Source: Streptomyces sp. GQFP | Lineage (GTDB): Bacteria > Actinomycetota > Actinomycetes > Streptomycetales > Streptomycetaceae | Length of the DNA stretch: 64,000 nucleotides | Direction: 5' to 3' | NCBI RefSeq assembly: GCF_021545335.1 | Contig: NZ_CP089312.1 | Span: forward strand, 1,736,001 to 1,800,000 | Shown: one piece after another, positions 50,785 to 59,236 of the stretch | How the letters are laid out: every line of letters begins with the position of its first letter | Numbering within the stretch: the first letter of the stretch is position 1 | Notes under the pieces: model-generated | What the model saw: the letters and a program-made list of their open reading frames with translations, nothing else | What the model was told of the DNA's origin: nothing | The model's database searches: none | Program-made: the position numbers and the translations under genes

Positions 50785-51780
50785 GTGCTTGCGGCGATAG
50801 GTCTGGACGAGGCGCACGAGTCGGCGTACCGGGCCCTGGTGGCCGTGGGCGCCGCCGATGTGCCCGATCTCGCTCGACGGCTCTCGCTCGGCGAGTACGT
50901 CACCGAGCGCGCCCTGCGCCGACTGGAGCGGCACGGACTCGCCGCCCAGTCGTCGGCGCGGCCCGGACGCTGGGTCGCCGCGCCGCCCGGGGTCGCGCTG
51001 GGCGCTCTGCTCACCCAGCAGCGGCACGAGCTGGAGAAGGCGGAACTGGCCGCCGCGCTCCTCGCCGAGGAGTACCGGGCCCAGGCCGCCGAACCCGCCG
51101 TGCACGACCTGGTCGAGGTGGTGACGGGCGCGGCGGCGGTCTCGCGCCGGTTCCTCCAGCTCCAGCTGGGTGCGAGCGACGAGGTGTGCGCACTGGTCAC
51201 CGGGAATCCGGTGGCCGTCACCGGCCCGGAGAACCACGCGGAGGAGCAGGCCGCCGACCGTGGCGTCGACTACCGCGTGGTCGTCGAACGGGCGGTGCTG
51301 GACCTGCCCGCCGGTGTCGCCGAGCTGACCGCCGCGCTGAACCGGGGCGAGCGGGTACGGGTCGTCGACCAGGTGCCGACGAAGCTGGTGATCGCCGACC
51401 GCTCACTCGCCCTCGTCCCCCTCACCTCCCGTACGGCGGAGCCCGCCGCGCTGGTCGTCCACGCCAGCGGGCTGCTCGAACTGCTGTCGGGCCTGTTCGA
51501 GTCGGTGTGGCGGGACGCGCTCCCCCTGCGTCTCGGCGTGGCGGACGACGGGTTCACGGAGGGTACGCCGGACCAGCCCGACACCGCCGACCTGGAGATC
51601 CTGTCCCTGCTGCTGGCCGGGCTGACCGACGCGAGCGTCGCCAAACAGCTGGACCTGGGGCTGCGGACCGTACAGCGCCGGGTGAAGCGGCTGATGGAGC
51701 TGACAGGCGTGACGACCCGGCTGCAGCTGGGCTGGCACGCGTACGAGCGGGGCTGGGTCGTCCGCGACCGACGCCCCTGA
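50785..51780 (+). CDS. TrmB-like/LuxR-type HTH regulator
   Basis: A 331-residue regulator with two DNA-binding parts. N-terminal winged helix of TrmB type (VPDLARRLSLGEYVTERALR, RLERHGLAAQ); middle region with a TrmB-like phospholipase-D-fold sensor (VVERAVLDLP, VRVVDQVPTKLVIADRSLAL); C-terminal LuxR-type helix-turn-helix (DLEILSLLLAGLTDASVAKQ, LDLGLRTVQRRVKRLMEL). GTG 50785 has ggggagg about 10 bp upstream. This type is common in Streptomyces; the signal is unknown. It precedes the DUF456 gene by 67 bp. Confidence 0.85.
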   Translation: MLAAIGLDEAHESAYRALVAVGAADVPDLARRLSLGEYVTERALRRLERHGLAAQSSARPGRWVAAPPGVALGALLTQQRHELEKAELAAALLAEEYRAQAAEPAVHDLVEVVTGAAAVSRRFLQLQLGASDEVCALVTGNPVAVTGPENHAEEQAADRGVDYRVVVERAVLDLPAGVAELTAALNRGERVRVVDQVPTKLVIADRSLALVPLTSRTAEPAALVVHASGLLELLSGLFESVWRDALPLRLGVADDGFTEGTPDQPDTADLEILSLLLAGLTDASVAKQLDLGLRTVQRRVKRLMELTGVTTRLQLGWHAYERGWVVRDRRP

Positions 51781-51847
51781 GCCTTCATACGAAGTCCCTC
51801 CTCTCCCCTGACCTGCAATTTTCCCGGCCCTCCGTCACGCTGGATAG

Positions 51848-52330
51848 ATGGGAGCGTGGGATCTCCTGCTGATCGGCCTGGTGATGCTGTTCGGTCTGTG
51901 CGGAGTTCTGGTGCCCGGGGTGCCGGGGTCGTGGCTCGTATGGGCCGCGGTCCTGTGGTGGGCGCTGAAGGATCCGGAGGCGATCTCCTGGTGGGTGCTC
52001 GTGGGCACGACCGTCGTCCTGTTCCTGTCCCAGGTGGTGCGCTGGCAGCTGCCCCCGCGCCAACTGCGTGCGAGCGGCGCAACCCCCCGAATGGCGGTGT
52101 ACGCCGGGACGGGCGCCCTGCTCGGCTTCTTCCTGCTGCCCGTGTTGGGCGCGATCCCCGGTTTCGTGGGCGGTGTCTATCTCCATGAGCGGCTGCGGCT
52201 GGGCCGGCACGGCGAGGCGATGGCGGCCGTGCGGAGGGTGATGCGGTCGGGCGGCACCAGCGTGCTCATCGAACTCTTCACCTGCCTGCTGATCGCGGGC
52301 GCGTGGCTGGGCGCCACATTCTGGGGCTGA
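51848..52330 (+). CDS. DUF456 membrane protein
   Basis: A 160-residue protein with four or five membrane segments and the DUF456 features LVPGVPGSWLVWAAVLWWAL, then GTGALLGFFLLPVLGAIPGF followed by VGGVYLHERLR. Function of the family is unknown. ATG 51848 has no ribosome binding site and directly follows tggatag, so a leaderless mRNA is possible. Confidence 0.85.
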   Translation: MGAWDLLLIGLVMLFGLCGVLVPGVPGSWLVWAAVLWWALKDPEAISWWVLVGTTVVLFLSQVVRWQLPPRQLRASGATPRMAVYAGTGALLGFFLLPVLGAIPGFVGGVYLHERLRLGRHGEAMAAVRRVMRSGGTSVLIELFTCLLIAGAWLGATFWG

Positions 52331-52438
52331 CACATCGGATCTCTCTCGCCTTATTGACGGCATCTCACACCTTCTCTACGTTGCTTTCCGGGATAGCTCC
52401 GATGAATGAACCAATGATCCGAGCCGCCGGGAGGCAAT

Positions 52439-54748
52439 GTGCCCAGCCCGTCCAGACGTACCGTCCTCGCCACCGGATCTGCTTTGGGCGGCGGGCTCCT
52501 CACCGGAGGACTGCCCACGCAAGCTCAGGCCTCCGTCGACCCCTGGCGCACCGTCCTCGACGACGCCGACCTCGTCTGGCAGCGGATGCCGACCACCTGG
52601 TATGAGGGCCCGTATCTCGGCAACGGCTTTCTCGGCTCCGGCATCTACGCCGACCCCGACTCCCCCACCAGGGCCGTCCGTTTCAATGTCCAGCACTCCG
52701 AAGTGCAGGACCACAGGCCCGAGTTCGGCTCCCTCTTCGGGCTCGCGCGGCTGCCCATCGGGTACTTCACGTTGGAGCCGGTGGGCACGATCACCGGTCT
52801 CGACTGGCGGCTCGGGCTGCGCGACGCCGAACTCACCGGCACGCTCACCACCGACCGGGGCACCCTCGCCCTACGCGCCCTGGTGCACAACGACCGCTCG
52901 GTCCTCGCCGTCGAGGTCACCCCGAGCAAGGGCGAGCGCGGCTTCCGGTGGGTGTTCCACCCGGCCGACGCGATCAGCCCGCGCGCCGCCTCCAAACCGC
53001 TGCCGGACGGCTACCGGGGCAACGACCCCGCCCAGGTCGCCGAGTACGACGAGCACCACGGCGTCTTCGCCGCCGTACAGCCGCTGCTGGCGGGCGGCGA
53101 GCATGTGACGGCCTGGCGGGAGCGTGGCCGGGGCACGAGCCGGACGCTGTACGTCCATGTGGCGCACTCGTACCCGAGGCGTACGGCACTCGCGCGGGCG
53201 CTCAGGGAGGTGCGCGGCGCCTCCCAACTCCCCTACTCCGCCCTCGCGTCGAGCCACCGGGCCTGGTGGAACGCGTACTACCGCAAGAGTTTCCTGTCCG
53301 TCCCCGACGCCAGGATCCAGCGCTTCTACTGGATCCAGCTCTACAAGACGGCGTCGGCCGCCCGCCGGGACGCGCCCGTGATGGCGACCTGCGGCCCCTG
53401 GCTGGAGCCCACGCCCTGGCCGAACACCTGGTGGAACCTGAACGTGCAGCTGGAGTACTGGCTGATCCACGGCTCCAATCACCTCGAACTCGACGCCGTG
53501 ACAAGGGCGTTGAGCGAGTTCCGGGACAACCTGGCCAAGGAGACCGCGCAGCCGTACCGCGCCGACTCGCTCGGCATCCCGCGCACCACCGACCCCCAGC
53601 TCGTCAACGGCGCCATCAGCCCCCTGATGGGTTACGGCGTGGGCATCCCCGGCCAGGACCCACCAACCCCCGAGGTCGGGAACCTGACTTGGGCCCTCCA
53701 CAACGTCTGGCTCAGTTACCGCCACACCATGGACGAGCGAATCCTCAGGGACGTCCTCTACCCGCTCCTCCGCAAGGCGATCAACTACTACCTCCACTTC
53801 CTGGAGCCGGGCCCGGACGGCAAGTTGCACCTGCCGCCCACCTTCTCCCCGGAGTACGGCGGCAACTCCCGCGACTGCAACTACGACCTGATGCTGCTCA
53901 CCTGGGGCTGCCGCACCCTCCTCGAATCCGCCGAACTACTGGGCATCAAGGACGAGTTGGCACCGCGCTGGCGCAAGGTGCTGGCCAGGCGGGTGGCATA
54001 TCCGACCGACGCGAACGGCTTCATGATCGGCGCGGACATCCCTTTCGCGAAGTCCCACCGCCACTACTCCCACCTGCTCGCGGTCTACCCGCTGTACGAG
54101 CTGACCGGCCGCACACCGGACGAACGGGCCCTGATCGAGCGGTCGTTGGCCCACTGGGTGGGCTTCGAGGGTGCTCTGCAGGGCTACACGTTCACGGGCG
54201 CGGCCTCGATGTCGGCGCTGCTGGGCAAGGGCGAGGACGCGCTCGCCTACCTGGGTGAGCTGATGTCCCGTTTCATCCAGCCCAACACCATGTACAAGGA
54301 GTCGGGCCCGGTCATCGAGACGCCGCTCTCGGCCGCGCAGTCCCTGCACGACATGGTCTGCCAGTCCTGGGGCGGGACCATCCGCGTGTTCCCGGCGCTG
54401 CCGGCCGCGTGGGCGGACCTCACGGTGCACAACTTCCGTACCCAGGGGGCGTTTCTGCTGAGCGCGGTCCGCGAGGACGGTGTCACGCGCTGGGTTCGTC
54501 TGGTCAGCGAGGCGGGCGCACCCTGTGTCGTACGGCACGGCATCGCGGGCCGGATCGACGTACGGGACGAACGGGGCCGCACCCTGCGCTACCGGGACCT
54601 CGGCGAGGGGACGATCCAACTCGCCCTGCGGAAGAGCGAGTCGGCGACCGTCACGGCCCGGGGCGACCGCCCGGACCTGACGATCGCCCCGGTCCGCCCG
54701 AATGCCCAGGCCCCGCGCTGGGGCCTGCCACCGCTCACAGACGCATGA
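52439..54748 (+). CDS. Secreted GH95-like glycoside hydrolase
   Basis: A 769-residue exported protein. Tat-type signal SRRTVLATGSALGGGLLTGG with likely cleavage after QAQAS. Then an N-terminal beta-sandwich (WYEGPYLGNGFLGSGIYADP), and an (alpha/alpha)6 barrel with WWNLNVQLEYWLIHGSNHLE, FSPEYGGNSRDCNYDLMLL (acid residues) and FAKSHRHYSHLLAVYPLYEL, and a beta C-terminal domain. Layout fits GH95 enzymes, which remove alpha-1,2-L-fucose or L-galactose from glycans; exact specificity is not readable. GTG 52439 has gggagg 4 bp upstream. Its 3' end overlaps the convergent SGNH gene by 14 bp. Confidence 0.85.
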   Translation: MPSPSRRTVLATGSALGGGLLTGGLPTQAQASVDPWRTVLDDADLVWQRMPTTWYEGPYLGNGFLGSGIYADPDSPTRAVRFNVQHSEVQDHRPEFGSLFGLARLPIGYFTLEPVGTITGLDWRLGLRDAELTGTLTTDRGTLALRALVHNDRSVLAVEVTPSKGERGFRWVFHPADAISPRAASKPLPDGYRGNDPAQVAEYDEHHGVFAAVQPLLAGGEHVTAWRERGRGTSRTLYVHVAHSYPRRTALARALREVRGASQLPYSALASSHRAWWNAYYRKSFLSVPDARIQRFYWIQLYKTASAARRDAPVMATCGPWLEPTPWPNTWWNLNVQLEYWLIHGSNHLELDAVTRALSEFRDNLAKETAQPYRADSLGIPRTTDPQLVNGAISPLMGYGVGIPGQDPPTPEVGNLTWALHNVWLSYRHTMDERILRDVLYPLLRKAINYYLHFLEPGPDGKLHLPPTFSPEYGGNSRDCNYDLMLLTWGCRTLLESAELLGIKDELAPRWRKVLARRVAYPTDANGFMIGADIPFAKSHRHYSHLLAVYPLYELTGRTPDERALIERSLAHWVGFEGALQGYTFTGAASMSALLGKGEDALAYLGELMSRFIQPNTMYKESGPVIETPLSAAQSLHDMVCQSWGGTIRVFPALPAAWADLTVHNFRTQGAFLLSAVREDGVTRWVRLVSEAGAPCVVRHGIAGRIDVRDERGRTLRYRDLGEGTIQLALRKSESATVTARGDRPDLTIAPVRPNAQAPRWGLPPLTDA

Positions 54749-56018
54749 GGTCCGCCAGATCGATCGCGTCGGCCATGACGCGCATACCGGCGTCGTTGAA
54801 GTGGAGGTGGTCGCCGGGGTCGTAGGCGGCGCGCATCCGCTGCGGGTACTCCGGGTCGCGGACGGCGGCGTCGAAGTCGATGACCGCGTCGAAGAGGCCG
54901 CTGTCGCGGATGAAGGTGTTCACGGTCCGGCGTACGGACTCGCGGTCCTCCTTCCACTGGGCGTGGCCCGCGTACGGGGTGATGGTGGCGCCGATGACAC
55001 GGATGCCGTGGGCGTGGGCGCGGGCCACGAGGGTCCGGTAGGCCTTCTCGATGGCGCGCGGATCGGTCTCGGCCGGGGTCCCGTTGATGTCGTTGATGCC
55101 CTCGAACACGATCACCGCGCGGACCCCGGTCCGGGAGAGGACGTCGGCGCCGAAGCGGCTCAGGGCGCGCGGGCCGACGCCGTCGAGGAGGAGACGGTTG
55201 CCGGAGATACCCGCGTTCAGGACGCCGAGGCGGCGGTTCGGGGGCAGTGCGGCGAACCGGTCGGCGAGGCGGTCGGGCCAGCGGCGGTTGGTGTCGGAGG
55301 TGGTGCCGCCGCCGTCGGTGAGGGAGTCGCCGAGCGCGACCACACTGCCGGCGGCGGGTGCGTCGAGGACGTCCACGCCGGTGACGTAGTACCAGGAGGT
55401 GGTCGTCCTGGTGTAGGCGTCACCGTCCTCCACGTCGGCCCAATCACCGCTCGGGGCAAGGAAGTTGGTCTGCTTGGCCGTCCGGTGGTAGGTCGCCGGT
55501 CCGGAGTCGTCGGGCGTGTGGACGGTGACCAACAGATTGGCGCCGTACGGCACGACGAGGTCGACGGCGTCGGTGACGCGGTCCTGGCCCGCCGGGATCG
55601 TCACGGTGGGGGCGCCCGCGAAGGTGGCCGTACGCATCGAACCGGGTTCGGCGTCCGGGCTCTTGGGCTCGCCGGGTTCCTGGAGCGCGACGGTGACGGC
55701 GCCGAGGTGGAGGGGCTCGGTGCCGAGCCGGTTGGTCAGCCGGACGCGCAGCGCGCTGCCGCCGACGCTGAGATGCAGGACGTTGCGGAAGGAGGCGCCG
55801 GGCCTGCCCGCGGCGGTCCCGGAGGCCGCGGCAGCCCAGGTGCCGGTCCAGAGCCGGGGAACGGGGGTTTCCGCAGCGGCAGATACCGGAGACAGGACCG
55901 AGGCCGGGGGCAGGAGGAATTCGGTGGGCCCCTCGTCGGCTGTCGCGGCGGGCGGGACGAGCGCCAGGGCGGTCACCAGGGCCGCGAGGATGTGCCGAAC
56001 CATGATCGCGCGGGTCAT
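54735..56018 (-). CDS. Secreted SGNH/GDSL hydrolase
   Basis: A 427-residue exported esterase-fold protein. Signal peptide VRHILAALVTALALVPPAATA. An N-terminal beta-sandwich (about 55-185) precedes the SGNH domain with all four blocks: GDSLTDG (Ser), GISGNRL (Gly), FEGINDIN (Asn) and DHLHFND (Asp-x2-His). Such enzymes deacetylate carbohydrates or cleave lipids. It is divergent from the PPOX-type gene and converges on the GH95 gene, with which it may cooperate on acylated plant or microbial glycans (inference). Confidence 0.88.
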   Translation of the reverse strand: MTRAIMVRHILAALVTALALVPPAATADEGPTEFLLPPASVLSPVSAAAETPVPRLWTGTWAAAASGTAAGRPGASFRNVLHLSVGGSALRVRLTNRLGTEPLHLGAVTVALQEPGEPKSPDAEPGSMRTATFAGAPTVTIPAGQDRVTDAVDLVVPYGANLLVTVHTPDDSGPATYHRTAKQTNFLAPSGDWADVEDGDAYTRTTTSWYYVTGVDVLDAPAAGSVVALGDSLTDGGGTTSDTNRRWPDRLADRFAALPPNRRLGVLNAGISGNRLLLDGVGPRALSRFGADVLSRTGVRAVIVFEGINDINGTPAETDPRAIEKAYRTLVARAHAHGIRVIGATITPYAGHAQWKEDRESVRRTVNTFIRDSGLFDAVIDFDAAVRDPEYPQRMRAAYDPGDHLHFNDAGMRVMADAIDLADLMRL

Positions 56019-56147
56019 GGGCGCATGGTTCCCCGAACGATCACCGGCGCCACCGCGATGTCACACCCATGGCGGCACGCACTTACGTTCGCACGTACAC
56101 CCGTGTTTCCGCTGCGCCTGCCCGGCCCGCCGTGTTTGGCTGCCGCC

Positions 56148-56519
56148 ATGACCGAATTCAGCGCGGCCGAGCGCGCCTACCTCCGGACCCAGCGGCTGGG
56201 ACGGCTGGCCACCGTCGACCCCCACGGGCAGCCTCAGGCGAACCCCGTCGGCTTCTTCCCGCAGGACGACGGGACGATCCTGATCGGCGGCCTCGCGATG
56301 GGCCGCACCAAGAAGTGGCGCAACCTGGAGAAGAACCCGAAGGTGGCGCTGGTCGTCGACGACGTGGTGAGCGTCCGCCCCTGGAAAGTACGCGGCGTCG
56401 ACATCCGCGGCGAGGCCGAACTCCTCACGGGCCCGCACGAGTTGGGCCCGCACTTCAGCGAGGAGGTGATCCGCATCCACCCGAGGCGGATCCACAGCTG
56501 GGGCCTGGAGGAGAACTGA
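56148..56519 (+). CDS. PPOX-class F420-dependent oxidoreductase
   Basis: A 123-residue split-barrel flavin/deazaflavin-binding protein: AAERAYLRTQRLGRLATVDP, GQPQANPVGFFPQDDGTILI, RTKKWRNLEKNPKVALVVDD and RGEAELLTG. This is the subgroup annotated as F420-dependent PPOX-class enzymes in actinobacteria. ATG 56148 has no clear ribosome binding site. It converges on the methyltransferase gene with no gap (stop codons abut). Substrate unknown. Confidence 0.85.
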   Translation: MTEFSAAERAYLRTQRLGRLATVDPHGQPQANPVGFFPQDDGTILIGGLAMGRTKKWRNLEKNPKVALVVDDVVSVRPWKVRGVDIRGEAELLTGPHELGPHFSEEVIRIHPRRIHSWGLEEN

Positions 56520-57050
56520 CTACGGGGTGAACGGAACGCCCTCCAGGCCGAGCAGACGGCGCTTGCAGTCAAGACCGCCGGCGTACCCCGTGAGGGACCC
56601 GTCCGCGCCGATCACCCGGTGACAGGGCCGGACGACGAGCAGCGGATTGGCGCCGATCGCACCGCCGACGGCCCGTACGGCGGCCCGGGAGGCCCCGATC
56701 CGCGCGGCGATCCGCCCGTACGTGGTGGTCTCCCCGTACGGCACCGAGTCGAGGGCGTCCCAGACCCGCTGCCGGAATTCGGTCCCGCCGCTCCTCAACT
56801 CCAGCTGGAAATGGGTGAGTTCACCGGCGAAGTAGGCGGCGAGTTGGGCTTCCGCTGCCCGGAAGGGCACGGGGTCGGCCCGCCACCCGTCCTCGACACT
56901 TCCGACGCTCCGGCCGCCCTTCTGTCCGGGCACGGAGAGGGAGGTGAGGGCACCCGACTCGTCGGCGGTGAGGAGGAGTTGGCCGAGGGGGCTGTCGAGG
57001 GTGGTCCAGTAGACGGTGGCGGAGACAGCGGTGTGCGTATTCATGTTCAT
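56520..57050 (-). CDS. ogt: Methylated-DNA-[protein]-cysteine S-methyltransferase
   Basis: A 176-residue suicide repair protein that transfers the methyl group of O6-methylguanine to its own Cys. Active site [20 protein letters not shown]; recognition helix [18 protein letters not shown] before it; N-terminal ferredoxin-like domain from about residue 8. ATG 57050 overlaps the stop of the ada-alkA remnant (ATGA), so it is normally translated with that gene; an in-frame GTG 18 bp earlier is less likely. The upstream decay may reduce its expression. Confidence 0.92.
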   Translation of the reverse strand: MNMNTHTAVSATVYWTTLDSPLGQLLLTADESGALTSLSVPGQKGGRSVGSVEDGWRADPVPFRAAEAQLAAYFAGELTHFQLELRSGGTEFRQRVWDALDSVPYGETTTYGRIAARIGASRAAVRAVGGAIGANPLLVVRPCHRVIGADGSLTGYAGGLDCKRRLLGLEGVPFTP

Positions 57051-57538
57051 GACGATGAGGACTCCCACTCGCCTGCGGCGATGAGGTGATGGAGGGCGTA
57101 CGAGCGCCAGGGGCGCCAGGTGTCGGGCACGTCCACGCCGGGCGGCGCGACGTCGGGGTCGCCGAGGGCACGGGCCCGGACGACGGCGACGGTACGGGGG
57201 TCGAGTCCCGGCAGGGCGAGCAGGGCGCGGTGGGTCTCGTCGCGGTCGGCGCCCGGGTCGAGCCGGAGGGTGCCGTCGGCGAGGGCGGCGGTGAGGGTGC
57301 TGAGGGGACTGTCGCCGTCCCGGGCGGCGGCGGTCGGGTAGAAGCGGACGTTGTGCCGTTTGGGGGTGACTGCGGGGCAGCTGGGGCGGCAGTAGATGCC
57401 GGTGGTCTCGACGGCGAAGAAGAACTCGCCGTCGAACCGGGCGTCCCTGCTGCGCACGGCCGCGTACCTGGTGTCTTGTCGGTCACGCTGTCCAGTTTGC
57501 GGCAGGTGGGGAGGGTGCGGCTGGCGGGTATCGGACAC
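57047..57538 (-). pseudogene. Gutted ada-alkA gene
   Basis: The frame keeps the two ends of a fused adaptive-response regulator and 3-methyladenine DNA glycosylase (normally near 480-500 residues) and loses the middle. Kept: [20 protein letters not shown] with CRPSC (first Cys pair) and VRFYPTAAA; then directly the glycosylase tail [34 protein letters not shown] and [12 protein letters not shown]. Missing: the second zinc Cys pair, the AraC-type helix-turn-helix, most of the glycosylase, and the catalytic-Asp segment between ALGDPDV and WRPWRS. The usual start (VTDR) is out of frame by an indel near 57480. Any product would be inactive. Coupled to ogt. Confidence 0.85.
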
Positions 57539-57548
57539 GATGCTTCTC

Positions 57549-57730
57549 GCCCCCGCCGCCCCTACCCGTCCCATCCTCGGGGGCTCCGCCCCCGAACCCC
57601 CTTGTCCTCAAACGCCGGACGGGCTGAGTACTCAGCCCGTCCGGCGTTTGAGGACAAGGCCCGTTCAGGGCCGTAGGGGGGTCTGGGGGCTCAGCCCCCA
57701 GGGATGGGAACGGGTAGGGGCGGCGGGGGC
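57549..57730. repeat. Interspersed palindromic element, copy B (complete)
   Basis: A nested inverted repeat. Outer arms cgcccccgccgcccctaccc (57549) and its complement (ending 57730); second pair formed by cgggggctccgcccccg and ctgggggctcagcccccag hairpins; central perfect 56-bp palindrome with 28-bp arms 57602-57629 and 57630-57657, containing cctcaaacgccggacgggct. The same blocks make up copy A at 3365-3530. It sits between the rsgA 3' end and the ada-alkA remnant, both on the minus strand. Confidence 0.9.
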
Positions 57731-57759
57731 GAAGAAAGCCCCCGCGCGCCCAGCGGCCG

Positions 57760-58848
57760 CTACCGCTGGCGCCCCCGCTTGGCCTCCATCGCCGCCCTCC
57801 CCTCCGCCCCCTTCTTCTTCCAGTCCTTGCGGATCTCCGCACGCAACCGCGCATCCGTCTTCGCGACGATGTACTGGTTCTCCCGCAGCAGCTTGCGATA
57901 GCTCTCCAGGCGCCGCTGAGCCAGCGCGCCGGAGTCGACCGCGTCCAGGACTGCGCACCCCGGCTCCGCCGTGTGGGCGCAGTCCTGGAAGCGGCAGTCG
58001 GCGGCCAGTTCCTCGATCTCGGCGAAGACCTGCCCGACGCCGGTACCGGCGTCCCAGAGGCCGACGCCCCGCAGCCCCGGTGTGTCGATGAGGACGCCCC
58101 CGCCGGGCAGGGCGAGCAGGTTGCGGGTGGTTGTCGTGTGCCGGCCCTTGCCGTCGGCGTCACGGGTGGCCTGGACCTCCATGACGTCCACGCCGAGCAG
58201 CGCGTTCGCGAGCGTCGACTTGCCCGCACCGGACTGCCCGAGCAGCACGGCCGTACCGTCGGAGACGACCGCCGCGAGGACGTCGACGCCGTCCCCGTTG
58301 GTGGAGCTGACGGTGAGCACCGGCACCCCGGGGGCGGTGGCCTCCACGTCCTGGACGAGATACGACAGGGTCGTCGCATCCGGTACCAGATCGGCCTTGG
58401 TGAGCACCACGACCGGCTGTGCGCCCGATTCCCAGGCCAGCGCCAGGAACCGTTCGACACGGCCGAGGTCGAGTTCGACGGCCAGCGACACGGCCACGAT
58501 GGCGTGGTCGACGTTGGCCGCGAGGATCTGGCCCTCGGACCGCTTGGAGGAGGTGGACCGTACGAACGCGCTCCGGCGCGGCAGATACGTACGGACGTAA
58601 CGCGGGTCGCCGGCCGGTTCGACCACGGCCCAGTCGCCCGTGCAGATGACCCGCATCGGATCGTTGGGCGTGACGAACGTGGTGTCGGCGCGCAGCACAC
58701 CGTCGGCGGTGGCGACGTCGCACTGGCCGCGGTCGACGCGGATCACGCGGCCGACGAGCAGCCCTTCGGCGGCGTACGGGGCGAATTCGGCTGCCCACGC
58801 GTCGTCCCAGCCGTACGGGGCGAGCGCGTGTGAGGAAAGGGAAGTCAA
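57760..58848 (-). CDS. rsgA: Ribosome small-subunit-dependent GTPase A
   Basis: A 362-residue circularly permuted GTPase that assists late maturation of the 30S subunit. Seen: OB-fold region (LVGRVIRVDRGQCDVATADG), G4 motif VVLTKADL, G5-like TVSSTNGDG, P-loop LLGQSGAGKST, G3 DTPGLRG, and the zinc-binding Cys/His set in CRFQDCAHTAEPGCAV. The C-terminal basic tail (IRKDWKKKGAEGRAAMEAKR) is typical. Start supported by aaggg upstream and by homologue length. A 23-residue mini-gene precedes it by 60 bp. Confidence 0.93.
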   Translation of the reverse strand: MTSLSSHALAPYGWDDAWAAEFAPYAAEGLLVGRVIRVDRGQCDVATADGVLRADTTFVTPNDPMRVICTGDWAVVEPAGDPRYVRTYLPRRSAFVRSTSSKRSEGQILAANVDHAIVAVSLAVELDLGRVERFLALAWESGAQPVVVLTKADLVPDATTLSYLVQDVEATAPGVPVLTVSSTNGDGVDVLAAVVSDGTAVLLGQSGAGKSTLANALLGVDVMEVQATRDADGKGRHTTTTRNLLALPGGGVLIDTPGLRGVGLWDAGTGVGQVFAEIEELAADCRFQDCAHTAEPGCAVLDAVDSGALAQRRLESYRKLLRENQYIVAKTDARLRAEIRKDWKKKGAEGRAAMEAKRGRQR

Positions 58849-58908
58849 GGGAGACCCTTCACAAGGGTGGCCCCGGCGCGCGCACTCGGGCGCGAAGGAA
58901 AGTGGAGG

Positions 58909-58980
58909 TCAGCCGGCGGCCACGGAGGTGGACTTGATGAACTTCTGAATGCGGGCAGCGCCCAGCTCAAAGACAGCCAT
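58909..58980 (-). CDS. 23-residue mini-gene upstream of rsgA
   Basis: ATG at 58980, stop at 58909-58911, preceded by aggaggtg at a 7-bp spacing, a near-perfect Shine-Dalgarno and among the strongest in the window. The peptide begins MAVFELGAARIQKFIK and ends in Thr-Ser-Val-Ala-Ala-Gly; its middle forms an amphipathic basic helix. It lies 60 bp before rsgA in the same direction and has no Cys. It could be a translated leader that controls rsgA, a small functional peptide, or a peptide precursor; no modifying enzymes are next to it. I do not recognise it. Confidence 0.55.
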   Translation of the reverse strand: MAVFELGAARIQKFIKSTSVAAG

Positions 58981-59236
58981 CGGTTCACACCTCCTGGTCC
59001 TGTTCAGCGTCCTGCTCAGCCGACGTCGGCGGCCGATCGGCCGCCGACGGAACAACAGAAACCCTAGCCCCGGGTCCTGGAAGGAAGCCAACTCTTTTTC
59101 TGCTTCTGCCTCAACGCCGTTGAGCCCCCACCGTCATCGCCATCATCATCGTCATCGTCACTCCGACGCCGGTGGGCGATCCGGCAGCCGCCAGGACACC
59201 CACCGCGGCAAGCCACCGCACGAACCGGAGGAACTC
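58981..59236. promoter_or_regulatory. Divergent region between rsgA mini-gene and FAD gene
   Basis: 256 bp. Contains the strong ribosome binding site of the mini-gene (58988-58995), an inverted ccgatcggccg near 59032-59042, and an atc-rich simple repeat at 59131-59160 (catcatcatcgtcatcgtca). Promoters for both directions should lie here. Confidence 0.4.
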
